Shown here in pieces: positions 34,932-43,894 of a stretch of 64,000 nucleotides of DNA. The translations under genes were made by a program, and so were the position numbers. This DNA is from Actinoplanes xinjiangensis. GTDB lineage: Bacteria; Actinomycetota; Actinomycetes; Mycobacteriales; Micromonosporaceae. Numbering within the stretch: the first letter of the stretch is position 1; each line of letters opens with the position of its first letter. Below the pieces are notes generated by a model, which saw only the letters and a list, made by a program, of their open reading frames with translations, made no database searches and had not been told where the DNA came from. Location of the stretch: the NCBI RefSeq assembly GCF_003148685.1, contig NZ_QGGR01000003.1, positions 186,001 to 250,000 of the forward strand. The letters are read 5' to 3'.

Positions 34932-35435
34932 ATGGACTTCGATGACTTCTACCGGGATACCGCCCGGCGGCTGGCCCGGTACGCCTACGGGCTCACCGGC
35001 GACCCGGTGGAGGCGCAGGACCTGGTCCAGGAGGCGTATGCGCGCGCCTGGCAACGGTGGCGGCGCCTGTCCGGGTACGACGACCCGGAAGCCTGGCTGC
35101 GGCTGGTGGTGAACCGGCTGTCCGCGGACCGGTGGCGCCGGCTCGGCATCCGCCGGGCACGGGCCGCCGCCGAACCACCGCTGCCGTCGGTCAGCCCACC
35201 GTCCGAAGACGTGGTGCTGCTGGTACAAGCGATGCGCGACCTGCCGGAGAAGGTACGCCGGGCGATGGCCCTGCACTACCTGCTGGACCGGTCGATCGCC
35301 GACATCGCCACCGAGACCGGCGCGGCACCCAACACCGTCAAGTCGTGGCTGTTCCGGGGCCGCACGCTGCTCGCGGCCGCCCTGGACGACCCCTCGGCCA
35401 AGCAGAAGGAGGAGGTGGCCCGCCGTGCCCGCTGA
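34932..35435 (+). CDS. SigE-family (ECF) RNA polymerase sigma factor
   Basis: 167 residues. Region 2 is seen in DPVEAQDLVQEAYARAWQRW and region 4 as a helix-turn-helix (SIADIATETGAAPNTVKSWL). The short length and the opening MDFDDFYRDTARRLARYAYG fit the SigE-family subgroup abundant in Streptomyces and Micromonosporaceae. It overlaps the next gene by 11 bases, and that gene encodes a membrane protein with a small cytosolic head, the typical position of an anti-sigma factor. Confidence 0.92.
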   Translation: MDFDDFYRDTARRLARYAYGLTGDPVEAQDLVQEAYARAWQRWRRLSGYDDPEAWLRLVVNRLSADRWRRLGIRRARAAAEPPLPSVSPPSEDVVLLVQAMRDLPEKVRRAMALHYLLDRSIADIATETGAAPNTVKSWLFRGRTLLAAALDDPSAKQKEEVARRAR

Positions 35436-36927
35436 CCTGGACGACCTGTTCACCACGCTGAGCCGGCAGGCCGACGCGATCCCGCTCGCCGGTGTCGAAC
35501 ACGCCCGGCAACGCGGCCGGCAGCGCCGCGCCCGTGGCGTGGCCGCCCTGGCCGCCGCCGCGGTCGTTGTGGTCGTCGCCGGAACCGGCCTGGCCCTCAA
35601 CCGGCCGCACACGACACCGGAGCCGCTGCTGCCGGCGACCGATCCGGCCCGGCTCCGTGGCCTGGCACCGGTCGGTGAGCCGCTGCGGATCGCCGACGGC
35701 CGGATGTGGAACAACACCCGGATCGCCGGGGAGCGGGTGATCGGCTTCTCCTCCGACGGGAACGGCGGCCACGAGACCGTCGCCCTCGACGCCCGGACCG
35801 GTGCGACCCTCTGGCGGATCACCGGCCGGGAGAGCTACTACCGGGGAGTCGCCACCACGTCCACGGTGGTGATGCTGCTGCGGGAGCTGGCGTCGCAGTC
35901 CGAGGCGGTACTCGAACCGGCCGCCCGGATCCTGGAGTTCCACGACGCGGTCACCGGCGAGAAGACGTGGGAACTGCCGCACACCGACCACGACCGGTTC
36001 GTCCTGCACGAGGACGTGCTGGTCCGGCTGGTCGGCGAGACGACCGCGATCGAGGGATACGACCTGGACACCGGACGGAAACTGTGGACCGCGCCGCCCG
36101 GTCACACCCCGGGCGACACGTCATCGCTCGTCCCGGCGCCGCCGCGGCTGATCAGCGGCATGCGGGTCGAGGCGGACGGCAACGACGACGCCGACGGGAC
36201 CACCTGGGCCCTCGGCGGGCCGGACACGGCGGACGCCATCCCGTACACCGACGACCGGCTGGTCGACATGAGCAGGTCGGGGAAGGTCACGATCCGGGAC
36301 ATCCGGACCGGCGAGGTGCGGTCGACGGCATCGGGCCGCCCGAACGCCGAACAGCTCATCGCCTACGAGGGGACGGCCTACGCCCAGGTCCGGGTCGGCG
36401 ACCTCATCGGGGTCGCCTCCCTGGACCGGATCCTCTACCAGTACCGGGCGGGGGACTCGTGGAGCTACGCGGCCCACTTCGCCTGCGGGCGCGACCGCCT
36501 CTGCGTCATCGAGGACCGCCCGATCACCGAGGAGCGGTCGGAGGCCCGGATCGTCCTGATCGACGCGAAGTCCGGGAAGGTGCTCCGGACGACCGGTGCG
36601 GTGCCACGCCACGGCGAGAACTCGATGCGGGTCGGCCGCATCCTGACCAGCGGCACCGGTGAGAAGGCGACCACCCTCTACGACGAGAACGGTGAGGCCC
36701 GCTACTCCGACTACGGGGTCGGCGGGTTCGTCGACGACGGCAACGCGCTGTCCATGAGCCAGGACGCCGGGGACCGGAGGTTCACGGTCCGCGGTGTCTC
36801 CACGGTCGACTACCAGAAGGTCGAACTGGGCGTCATCCCGGAGATCTCCGGTCGCTGCGACTGGAACGAGGAGATCCTCACCTGCCCCACCGGCCAGGAG
36901 TTGTGGATCTGGCGCTTCAACCGCTGA
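35425..36927 (+). CDS. Membrane-anchored PQQ-like beta-propeller protein, possible anti-sigma partner
   Basis: 500 residues from GTG 35425. A short N-terminal cytosolic segment of about 38 residues (ADLDDLFTTLSRQADAIPLA) leads into one membrane helix (VAALAAAAVVVVVAGTGLAL). About 440 extracytoplasmic residues follow with propeller repeats such as TVALDARTGATLWRI, YDLDTGRKLWTAPPG and VLIDAKSGKVLRTTG. The head resembles those of anti-sigma-like proteins partnered with SigE-family factors. A zinc-binding HxxxCxxC anti-sigma motif is absent. Sensing through the propeller is inference. Confidence 0.75.
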   Translation: MPADLDDLFTTLSRQADAIPLAGVEHARQRGRQRRARGVAALAAAAVVVVVAGTGLALNRPHTTPEPLLPATDPARLRGLAPVGEPLRIADGRMWNNTRIAGERVIGFSSDGNGGHETVALDARTGATLWRITGRESYYRGVATTSTVVMLLRELASQSEAVLEPAARILEFHDAVTGEKTWELPHTDHDRFVLHEDVLVRLVGETTAIEGYDLDTGRKLWTAPPGHTPGDTSSLVPAPPRLISGMRVEADGNDDADGTTWALGGPDTADAIPYTDDRLVDMSRSGKVTIRDIRTGEVRSTASGRPNAEQLIAYEGTAYAQVRVGDLIGVASLDRILYQYRAGDSWSYAAHFACGRDRLCVIEDRPITEERSEARIVLIDAKSGKVLRTTGAVPRHGENSMRVGRILTSGTGEKATTLYDENGEARYSDYGVGGFVDDGNALSMSQDAGDRRFTVRGVSTVDYQKVELGVIPEISGRCDWNEEILTCPTGQELWIWRFNR

Positions 36928-36953
36928 ACCAGCGGGCCGCCTTTCGGCCGCTC

Positions 36954-36983
36954 ATTCAGCGGGCACCTGGCCCGGCGCTGAAT
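36954..36983. terminator. Inverted repeat between convergent propeller and amidohydrolase genes
   Basis: ATTCAGCG (36954-36961) pairs with CGCTGAAT (36976-36983). Related CGCTGA and CAGCGG units flank it from 36921 to 37010. Its place between convergent genes fits a bidirectional terminator. Confidence 0.6.
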
Positions 36984-37010
36984 CAGCGGCCGCCCTTGCG
37001 GCGCCGCTGA

Positions 37011-38087
37011 TCATGTGATGACGGCGCCCCGCAGCACGATCCGGCGGGGCGCCCGGACCACCCGCAGGTCGGCGCGCGGGTCGGTCTCGTAGACCACCAG
37101 GTCGGCGAGGCCGCCTTCGACCAGGCCGGGGAAGCCCAGCCACTCCCGCGCCCGCCACGAGGCGGCGGCCAGCACGTCGACCGCGGGGATGCCGGCCTCG
37201 TGCAGGTAGAGCATCTCCTCGGCGGCCAGGCCGTGCCGGATGCCGCCGCCGGCGTCGGTGCCGACGTAGATCGGCACGCCGGCCTCGTGGGCGGCGAGGA
37301 CGACGGACGGGAACCGGTCGCGCAGGGCGAGCATGTGATCGGCGTACCCGTCGAACTTGCCGCGTGCGGAGTCGGCGATCTTCCCGAACGTCCGGATGTT
37401 GATCATCGTGGGCACCAGGGCGGTCCCGCGGCGGGCCATCTCGTCGATCAGGTCCAGGGTGAGTCCGGTGCCGTGCTCCACCGAGTCGACCCCGGCCCGC
37501 ACCATGATCTCCACGCCCTCCTCGGAGAACGTGTGCACCGCCGCCCGCGCCCCGGCCGCGTGGGCGGCCTCGACGGCGGCGGTCATGGTCGCGGCGTCCC
37601 AGCTGGGGGCCAGGTCGCCGACGCCGCGGTCGATCCAGTCGCCGACCAGCTTCACCCAGCCGGTGCCGGCCTTCGCCTGCGCGGTGACGGCCGCGGCGAC
37701 CTGGTCACCGGCCACCTCGACGCCGATGTCCCGCAGATAGCGGCGAGGGGCGGCGACGTGGCGCCCGGCGCGGGCCAGGCGGGGCACGCCCGGTTCGTCG
37801 TCCAATTCGGGGTACGGAAAAGGGGAACCCGCGTCCCGCAGGGCCAGAACACCCGCGTCGCGGTCGATGACGGCCAGCTCACGGGCCTGGTCGACACTCT
37901 CGATCGGTTTCGCCCCGAAGGCGATGCCGAGGTGGCAGTGCGCGTCGACGAGCCCCGGCACGACGAACCCGCCGTCACTGATCGTCTCGGCCCCGGCCAC
38001 CGGCTCGTAGGTGACCCGATCTCCCACCAGCCACAGATCCCGGACCTCACCGTCCGGCAGAACCGTCCCACGCACATGAAACGCCAT
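37011..38087 (-). CDS. Amidohydrolase-family metal-dependent hydrolase
   Basis: 358 residues. The metal ligands follow the amidohydrolase pattern: VDAHCHLG (HxH) near residue 50, GTGWVKLVGDW (candidate carbamylated Lys), ARAAVHTFSEEG (His), SVEHGTGL (His) and YVGTDAGGG (Asp). It resembles imidazolonepropionase- or prolidase-like members; the substrate is unknown. The gene lies 17 bases downstream of the Uma2 gene on the same strand. Confidence 0.88.
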   Translation of the reverse strand: MAFHVRGTVLPDGEVRDLWLVGDRVTYEPVAGAETISDGGFVVPGLVDAHCHLGIAFGAKPIESVDQARELAVIDRDAGVLALRDAGSPFPYPELDDEPGVPRLARAGRHVAAPRRYLRDIGVEVAGDQVAAAVTAQAKAGTGWVKLVGDWIDRGVGDLAPSWDAATMTAAVEAAHAAGARAAVHTFSEEGVEIMVRAGVDSVEHGTGLTLDLIDEMARRGTALVPTMINIRTFGKIADSARGKFDGYADHMLALRDRFPSVVLAAHEAGVPIYVGTDAGGGIRHGLAAEEMLYLHEAGIPAVDVLAAASWRAREWLGFPGLVEGGLADLVVYETDPRADLRVVRAPRRIVLRGAVIT

Positions 38088-38104
38088 GGGTAAGTCCTAC
38101 CGGA

Positions 38105-38689
38105 TCAGGCGTCGTCCCGTGCGGCGAGGTATTTGTCGCGCAGCGCGGTCAGCGCGGGCACATCGATGGTGATCGGATACGGCACGTCCGTGTCGAGGGC
38201 CTTGTTGGTACTCAGGGTCATCTCATACTCACCGGACCGACCCGGCCGGAAGATCGTCAGCTCCACACCCTCCCCGAACGTCGGGTCGACGACCCAGTAG
38301 TCGTCGACCCTCGCAGCCGCGTAGACCCTGGTCTTCGCATACATGTCCTGGAAGCGCGAGGTCGGGGAGATGATCTCCACAACGAGCATCGCGCCATCGA
38401 TCGGCACGGGTGAGCGCGTCATGTAGCGCTCATGCACCACCACAACATCGGGACGCAGCTCACTCCGGCAATCGATGTCAAGCGACAGATCCGGAACCGG
38501 CACGTAGGTGGCCGGACAATTCGGACGCAGCATCGTCGCCAGTTGATAGCCGAGCACCCGCTGGAAAGGGGTCGGAGACGGCAAGACCAGCCTTCCGTCG
38601 ATCAGCTCATAGCGGAGCACCTCAGGAAGACTGGCGAGATCTTCAACGGTCCAGTCGCGCTTATCAGGCAACCGAAGGGCGGCGGTCAT
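38105..38689 (-). CDS. Uma2-family (DUF820) putative restriction-type endonuclease
   Basis: ATG 38689 has GAGGAGAAGCTG before it, a strong Shine-Dalgarno, and gives 194 residues. The PD-(D/E)xK core is visible: ELIDGRLVLPSP, LRPDVVVVHERY, AMLVVEIISPTSRFQDMYAK and AAARVDDYWVVDP. Uma2 proteins are extremely common in actinobacteria and cyanobacteria; few have known roles. The region is locally less G+C-rich than its neighbours, which fits transfer. Confidence 0.88.
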   Translation of the reverse strand: MTAALRLPDKRDWTVEDLASLPEVLRYELIDGRLVLPSPTPFQRVLGYQLATMLRPNCPATYVPVPDLSLDIDCRSELRPDVVVVHERYMTRSPVPIDGAMLVVEIISPTSRFQDMYAKTRVYAAARVDDYWVVDPTFGEGVELTIFRPGRSGEYEMTLSTNKALDTDVPYPITIDVPALTALRDKYLAARDDA

Positions 38690-38775
38690 CAGCTTCTCCT
38701 CACTGGGATCGCCGCCCACGCTACTAGCCTCTTGACAGTTAGCGCAATACAACTTGAACCGTGACTAGCCCATCA

Positions 38776-40332
38776 TCAACGGTTGTCGTCCTTGGGCTTG
38801 TTCAGCTTGTTGAAGTCGAGCTTCGGCAGCTTGAAGCCGGGCGGCACACCCGGACCCCCACCGAGCGCACCCGGGTCCAGCCCCGGCGGCAGCTGCGGCA
38901 TGCCCCCCGGGAACCCGCCGGGCATCCCACCCGGACGCCCGCCGACCCGCGGCCGGTTGCCACCCTTGCCGCCCTTGCGCTTGTTCTTCGAGCTCTTCGT
39001 CGCGCTGCGGCGGCCGCCGGGCAGGCCCATCATCCCGGTCATCTGCTTCATCATCTTCTGCGCGTCGGTGAAGCGGTTGAGCAGCTGATTGACGTCCATG
39101 ACGGTGACGCCGGAGCCGTTGGCGATACGCAGTCGCCGGGAGCCGTTGATGATCTTCGGGTTGGTGCGCTCGCCCGGGGTCATCGAGCGGATGATCGCGG
39201 TGACCCGGTCGAAGTGGCTGTCGTCGAGCTCGTCGAGCTGGCCCTTGAGCTGGCCCATGCCGGGCATCATGCCGATGATGTTGGCGATCGGGCCCATCCG
39301 GCGGACCGCGATCAGCTGGTCCAGGAAGTCCTCCAGCGTGAACTGCTCGCCACCGAGCAGCTTGCTGGCCATCTTCTCCTTCTGGTCCTCGTCGAAGGCC
39401 TGCTCGGCCTGCTCGATGAGGGTCAGGAGGTCGCCCATGTCGAGGATCCGGCCGGCCATCCGGTCCGGGTGGAAGACGTCGAAGTCCTCCAGTTTCTCGC
39501 CGGTCGACGCGAAGAGGATGGGCTGGCCGGTGACGTGCCGGACGGAGAGCGCCGCGCCACCGCGGGCGTCACCGTCGAGCTTGGAGAGGACCACGCCGGT
39601 GATGCCGACGCCGTCGCGGAACGCCTCGGCGGTGCGCACCGCGTCCTGGCCGACCATCGCGTCGATGACGAAGATGACCTCGTCCGGGTCGACGGCGGAC
39701 CGGATGTCGGCGGCCTGCTGCATCATCTCGGCGTCGATGCCGAGGCGGCCGGCGGTGTCGACGATGACGATGTCCTTCGCCGCCCGCTTCGCGTGCTCGA
39801 TCGAGTCGCGCGCGACCTGGACCGGGTCACCGACACCGTTGCCCGGCTGCGGGGCGTAGACGTCCACCCCGGCGCGCTGGGCGAGCACCTGGAGCTGGTT
39901 GACGGCGTTGGGGCGCTGGAGGTCACAGGCGACCAGCAGGGGCTGGTGACCCTGGCCCTTCAGCCAGCGGGCCAGCTTGCCGGCGAGCGTCGTCTTACCC
40001 GAACCCTGGAGACCGGCCAGCATGATCACCGTCGGCGGCTGCTTGGCGAACTGCAGCCGCCGCCCCTCGCCGCCGAGGATCTCGATGAGCTCCTCGTTGA
40101 CGATCTTGATGATCTGCTGGGCCGGGTTGAGGGCCTGGGAGACCTCGGCGCCGCGAGCCCGCTCACGCAGGTTGGCGATGAACGCCTTGACCACGGGCAG
40201 CGCGACATCCGCCTCCAGCAGCGCGAGACGGATCTCGCGTGCGGTGGCGTCGATGTCGGCATCAGTGAGCTTGCCCTTGCCGCGGAGCTTGCCGAAGATC
40301 CCGGAGAGGCGGTCACTCAAAGTGTCAAACAC
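38776..40332 (-). CDS. ffh: Signal recognition particle protein Ffh
   Basis: 518 residues. The NG domain holds the P-loop LAGLQGSGKTTLAGKLARWL, the DTAGRLGIDAEMM motif and the SKLDGDARGGAALSV motif. The C-terminal M domain (MKQMTGMMGLPGGRR) binds 4.5S RNA and signal sequences. A Gly/Pro-rich tail follows. Ffh escorts nascent membrane proteins to FtsY and SecYEG. In M. tuberculosis it lies next to the glnD region. Confidence 0.97.
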   Translation of the reverse strand: MFDTLSDRLSGIFGKLRGKGKLTDADIDATAREIRLALLEADVALPVVKAFIANLRERARGAEVSQALNPAQQIIKIVNEELIEILGGEGRRLQFAKQPPTVIMLAGLQGSGKTTLAGKLARWLKGQGHQPLLVACDLQRPNAVNQLQVLAQRAGVDVYAPQPGNGVGDPVQVARDSIEHAKRAAKDIVIVDTAGRLGIDAEMMQQAADIRSAVDPDEVIFVIDAMVGQDAVRTAEAFRDGVGITGVVLSKLDGDARGGAALSVRHVTGQPILFASTGEKLEDFDVFHPDRMAGRILDMGDLLTLIEQAEQAFDEDQKEKMASKLLGGEQFTLEDFLDQLIAVRRMGPIANIIGMMPGMGQLKGQLDELDDSHFDRVTAIIRSMTPGERTNPKIINGSRRLRIANGSGVTVMDVNQLLNRFTDAQKMMKQMTGMMGLPGGRRSATKSSKNKRKGGKGGNRPRVGGRPGGMPGGFPGGMPQLPPGLDPGALGGGPGVPPGFKLPKLDFNKLNKPKDDNR

Positions 40333-40396
40333 GGTGCGACTTCCCGTTGGTCTGAATGGTCACGTCGACCGCAAGCCTAGCCGTACCGTCGCTGCC

Positions 40397-40615
40397 TCAC
40401 CGGTTCCGCATGCGGTAGGTGCGTGCGGCCGCCTCGATGCGCCGCTGAGTGCGGGTGCCCGGAGCCAGCGAGCGCCGGACCGCCGCGTAGAGGACGGCGC
40501 CGCCGCCCAGCACCAGCGCGCCCACGAACAGATACCAGAGCAGTGGTCCGAGCAGCCAGCTGGCCACCCAGCCCACCGCGACCAGTCCCACCAGGAATGC
40601 GATCGCCCTACCCAT
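40397..40615 (-). CDS. Small membrane protein upstream of ffh, function unknown
   Basis: From ATG 40615, 72 residues with two hydrophobic stretches (AIAFLVGLVAVGWVASWLLG and LWYLFVGALVLGGGAVLYAA) and a basic end (RIEAAARTYRMRNR). I know no family name for it. It lies 64 bases before ffh on the same strand. Confidence 0.65.
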   Translation of the reverse strand: MGRAIAFLVGLVAVGWVASWLLGPLLWYLFVGALVLGGGAVLYAAVRRSLAPGTRTQRRIEAAARTYRMRNR

Positions 40616-40843
40616 CGCCGGCCTCCCGCCGTCGTCGGAAATCACCCTTCCACCATGCCCTTCCGGCGCAACGGCCCGCATCGGCCGAGACCCCCATGCG
40701 TTCCCCCTAGGGGTGAGGTCGGCACGTTGCGGCACGCCGGGCGCACCGAAGTCGTATAACGCACTTAAGGGGATATAGACCGCAACTTCGCTCTGATCCT
40801 GGACGTTGAACCCTCGGCGGATGAGCGGCGAAAGGACGACGGC

Positions 40844-42601
40844 GTGGCGCTGCGACAGGTCCTGCGGCTGGCCCCCTGGCCGGTCCGACGGCGGGTCTTC
40901 GAGACGGTCGAGGCGCGTGTCCTGCCGCGCGTCGCCCCGGAACGGCGGCTGGGGGTCGCCCGTACCTTCATGCCCCTGGTCTCCACACGGGTCCGCGGCG
41001 CCGGCGGAGCCACCCTGCGCGTACGCACCGCCGCCGGGGTCCTGACCGCCCGCGCCGACCCGGCGGCCGCCCCCGCCGAGGTCCGCCGCCTCAACCTGGA
41101 CCGGGTCGTCAAGGCGCTCGACGAGGCCGGCGTCGACTGGTTCCGGGTGCCGATCCGGGCCGCCGGTCGCACCGCCGTGGCGGTCCGCGCCGCCGACCGG
41201 CCGGACGCCCTCGCCGCGCTCCGCCGGCACGTCGCCGACGACCGGGGATCACTGCGGGTCGTCCGCCCCGGCCGCCGCCGGAAGAACCCCCAGGTGGTGG
41301 CGGTGTGCTGGCCGGTCACCGATCCCGGCGGCAGCCTGGTGCTCGGGCCCGACCTGGCCTGTGAGGTCGAGTTCTGGACCGAACGGGACGGCCGGCTGGT
41401 GTCGCCGCGCCGCAACCCGGTCGCCGACTCGATCCCGGTCACCGAACCGGTCACGGTCGCGCCGGAGACGGCGTTCGGGTCGTTCAGCGCGCGCGGTGAC
41501 ACCACCGGCTACCGCACCCGGCGGATCTTCACCTGCGTCGACCCGGACCGCGTCGACTTCCCGATCGACGTGGTCTACACGTGGGTGGACGGCAGCGACC
41601 CGGCCTGGCAGCGCCGCAAGGCACAGGCGCTGGCCGACAACCCGTGGGTCGGCGAGGTCAGCGAGCAGGCCGCCAACGACTCCCGGTTCGCCAGCCGCGA
41701 CGAACTGCGCTACTCGCTGCGCGCCCTGCACTGCTTCGCGCCCTGGGTGCGCCGGGTCTTCCTGGTCACCGACGACCAGACGCCGGCCTGGCTGGACCGG
41801 GCCCACCCGCGGCTCACCGTGGTCTCGCACCGGGAGATCTTCGGCGACACCGGGCGGCTGCCGACCTTCAACTCGCAGGCCATCGAGTCCCGGCTGCACC
41901 GGATCCCGGGCCTGGCCGAGCACTTCCTCTACCTCAACGACGACGTGATCCTGGGCCGGCCGGTCACCCCCGAGATGTTCTTCACCCCGGGCGGCCTGAC
42001 CAAGTTCTTCGCCTCGGCCGCCCGGGTCGACACCGCGCCCCGCGGCCCCGCCGACCGGCCCGCCGACTCGGCCGCCAAGAACAACCGGCGGCTCATCCAG
42101 GAGACGTTCGGCCGGATGCTGACCCGCAAGATGATGCACACCCCGCACCCGTCGCGGCGCAGCGTCATCGCCGAGATCGAGGAACGGTTCGCCGAGCAGG
42201 TCACCGCGACCGCCGGGCACCAGTTCCGGCATCCCGACGACATCTCGCTGCTCTCGTCGCTGCAGCAGTACTACGCGTACCTCACCGGGAAGGCCGCGCC
42301 CGGCCGGATCCGCTACCTGTACACCGACCTGTCCGAACCGGTGACGCCGCTGCGACTGGCCCGGCTGTTGCGCAGCCGGGACGTCGACGCGTTCTGCCTC
42401 AACGACGTCGACGTGCACAGCGCCGCCGTCGCCGATCAGGAAGCCCTGGTCGCGGAGTTCCTCCCGGCGTATCTGCCGTTCACGTCCCCGTTCGAGTTGC
42501 AGCACCGCAACGTCCGCCCGATCGCGGCGCCCCGGCAGCCGAGTCCCGGCCGGGACGACCGCCCGGTGCCGCCCGGGATGGCACTGCCGCCCGTCGCCTG
42601 A
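40844..42601 (+). CDS. Stealth-family sugar-phosphate transferase
   Basis: 585 residues from GTG 40844. Stealth CR1 is exact at residues 241-256 (IDVVYTWVDGSDPAWQ). CR2 follows as ASRDELRYSLRALHCFAPWV with LVTDDQTPAWL, and CR3/CR4-like blocks include FLYLNDDVILGRPV and HQFRHPDDISLLSSLQQYYA. Stealth enzymes transfer hexose-1-phosphate from a nucleotide sugar to make phosphodiester-linked capsules, as in N. meningitidis SacB and GlcNAc-1-phosphotransferase. The first 240 residues are an extra domain usual in actinobacterial members. It opens the glycan island. Confidence 0.92.
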   Translation: MALRQVLRLAPWPVRRRVFETVEARVLPRVAPERRLGVARTFMPLVSTRVRGAGGATLRVRTAAGVLTARADPAAAPAEVRRLNLDRVVKALDEAGVDWFRVPIRAAGRTAVAVRAADRPDALAALRRHVADDRGSLRVVRPGRRRKNPQVVAVCWPVTDPGGSLVLGPDLACEVEFWTERDGRLVSPRRNPVADSIPVTEPVTVAPETAFGSFSARGDTTGYRTRRIFTCVDPDRVDFPIDVVYTWVDGSDPAWQRRKAQALADNPWVGEVSEQAANDSRFASRDELRYSLRALHCFAPWVRRVFLVTDDQTPAWLDRAHPRLTVVSHREIFGDTGRLPTFNSQAIESRLHRIPGLAEHFLYLNDDVILGRPVTPEMFFTPGGLTKFFASAARVDTAPRGPADRPADSAAKNNRRLIQETFGRMLTRKMMHTPHPSRRSVIAEIEERFAEQVTATAGHQFRHPDDISLLSSLQQYYAYLTGKAAPGRIRYLYTDLSEPVTPLRLARLLRSRDVDAFCLNDVDVHSAAVADQEALVAEFLPAYLPFTSPFELQHRNVRPIAAPRQPSPGRDDRPVPPGMALPPVA

Positions 42602-42631
42602 CCTTTGCCCTTTCGCACGAAGGAGACTCCC

Positions 42632-43894
42632 TTGAGCTACGACGTCGTCATCCTCGGCCTCGGGTATGTCGGGCTGCCACTGGCACAGCAGGCGATCCGG
42701 GCCGGCATGTCGGTCCTCGGCTTCGACATCGACGAGACGGTGGTCCGCTCGCTCGGCGACGGCCGCTCCCACGTGGACGACCTGAGCGACACCGACGTGG
42801 AGAAGATGCTGGCCGGCGGCTTCCTGCCGACCTCCGACGAGGCCCTGATCAGGCAGGCACGGACCGCGGTCATCTGCGTGCCGACACCGCTCGCCGAGGG
42901 TGACGGGCCGGACCTGCGGGCCGTCCTCGGCGCCACCTCCGCGATCGGCCGCAACCTGCGGCCCGGCATGCTCGTCGTGCTGGAGTCCACCACCTACCCG
43001 GGCACCACCGACGAGGAGGTCCGGCCGCGGCTGGAGCAGCTCTCCGGGCTGACCGCCGGCATCGACTTCCACCTGGCGTTCTCGCCGGAACGGATCGACC
43101 CCGGCAACGAGGTGTACGGCGCCCACAACACCCCGAAGGTGGTCGGCGGCTACACCCCGGCGTGCACCGACCGGGCCGAGGCGTTCTACGGCCGCTTCGT
43201 CGAGACGGTGGTGCGGACCCGCTCGACCCGGGAGGCGGAGACCGCGAAGCTGCTCGAGAACACGTACCGCCACGTCAACATCGCCCTGGTCAACGAGATG
43301 GCCCGGTTCTGCCACGAACTCGACATCGACCTCTGGGACGTGATCCACGCGGCGTCCACCAAGCCGTTCGGTTTCCAGGCGTTCTATCCCGGGCCGGGGG
43401 TCGGCGGCCACTGCATCCCGATCGACCCGAACTACCTCTCCCACAACGTCCGCAGCAAGCTCGGCTACCCGTTCCGGTTCGTCGAGCTGGCCCAGGAGAT
43501 CAACACCACGATGCCGGCGTACGTCGCCCGCCGCGCCCAGAACCTGCTCAACGCCGACGGTCACGCGGTGCGCGGTGCCACCGTCCTGCTGCTCGGCATC
43601 ACCTACAAGGCCAACATCGCCGACCAGCGCGAATCCCCCGCCGCGCCACTCGCCCGCCACCTGGCCGCCCTCGGCGCGACCGTCGCCTACCACGACCCGC
43701 ACGTCACCACGTGGGAACTCGACGGTGTGCCCGTCTCCCGTACCGACGACCTGCACGGCGCGGCCGCCGCCGCCGACCTGGTCATCCTGGTCCAGAACCA
43801 CCGTGAATACGACCCGGACCAGCTGGCCCGCATCGCCAAGCGCTTCTTCGACACCCGCGGCGTCACCACCGTTCGGGAGGCGCATCGCCTCTGA
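42632..43894 (+). CDS. UDP-N-acetylglucosamine-type 6-dehydrogenase (WbpA/WecC family)
   Basis: TTG at 42632 has AAGGAG eight bases upstream and gives 420 residues. The NAD fold is VVILGLGYVGLPLAQQAIRA; the catalytic Cys lies in GPGVGGHCIPIDPNYL; the C-terminal domain holds LLLGITYKANIADQRESPA. The enzyme oxidises C6 of a UDP-HexNAc to the uronic acid. GGHCIPIDP resembles WbpA more than WecC, so UDP-GlcNAc is the best substrate guess. It follows the Stealth gene by 30 bases and they probably share a transcript. Confidence 0.9.
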   Translation: MSYDVVILGLGYVGLPLAQQAIRAGMSVLGFDIDETVVRSLGDGRSHVDDLSDTDVEKMLAGGFLPTSDEALIRQARTAVICVPTPLAEGDGPDLRAVLGATSAIGRNLRPGMLVVLESTTYPGTTDEEVRPRLEQLSGLTAGIDFHLAFSPERIDPGNEVYGAHNTPKVVGGYTPACTDRAEAFYGRFVETVVRTRSTREAETAKLLENTYRHVNIALVNEMARFCHELDIDLWDVIHAASTKPFGFQAFYPGPGVGGHCIPIDPNYLSHNVRSKLGYPFRFVELAQEINTTMPAYVARRAQNLLNADGHAVRGATVLLLGITYKANIADQRESPAAPLARHLAALGATVAYHDPHVTTWELDGVPVSRTDDLHGAAAAADLVILVQNHREYDPDQLARIAKRFFDTRGVTTVREAHRL

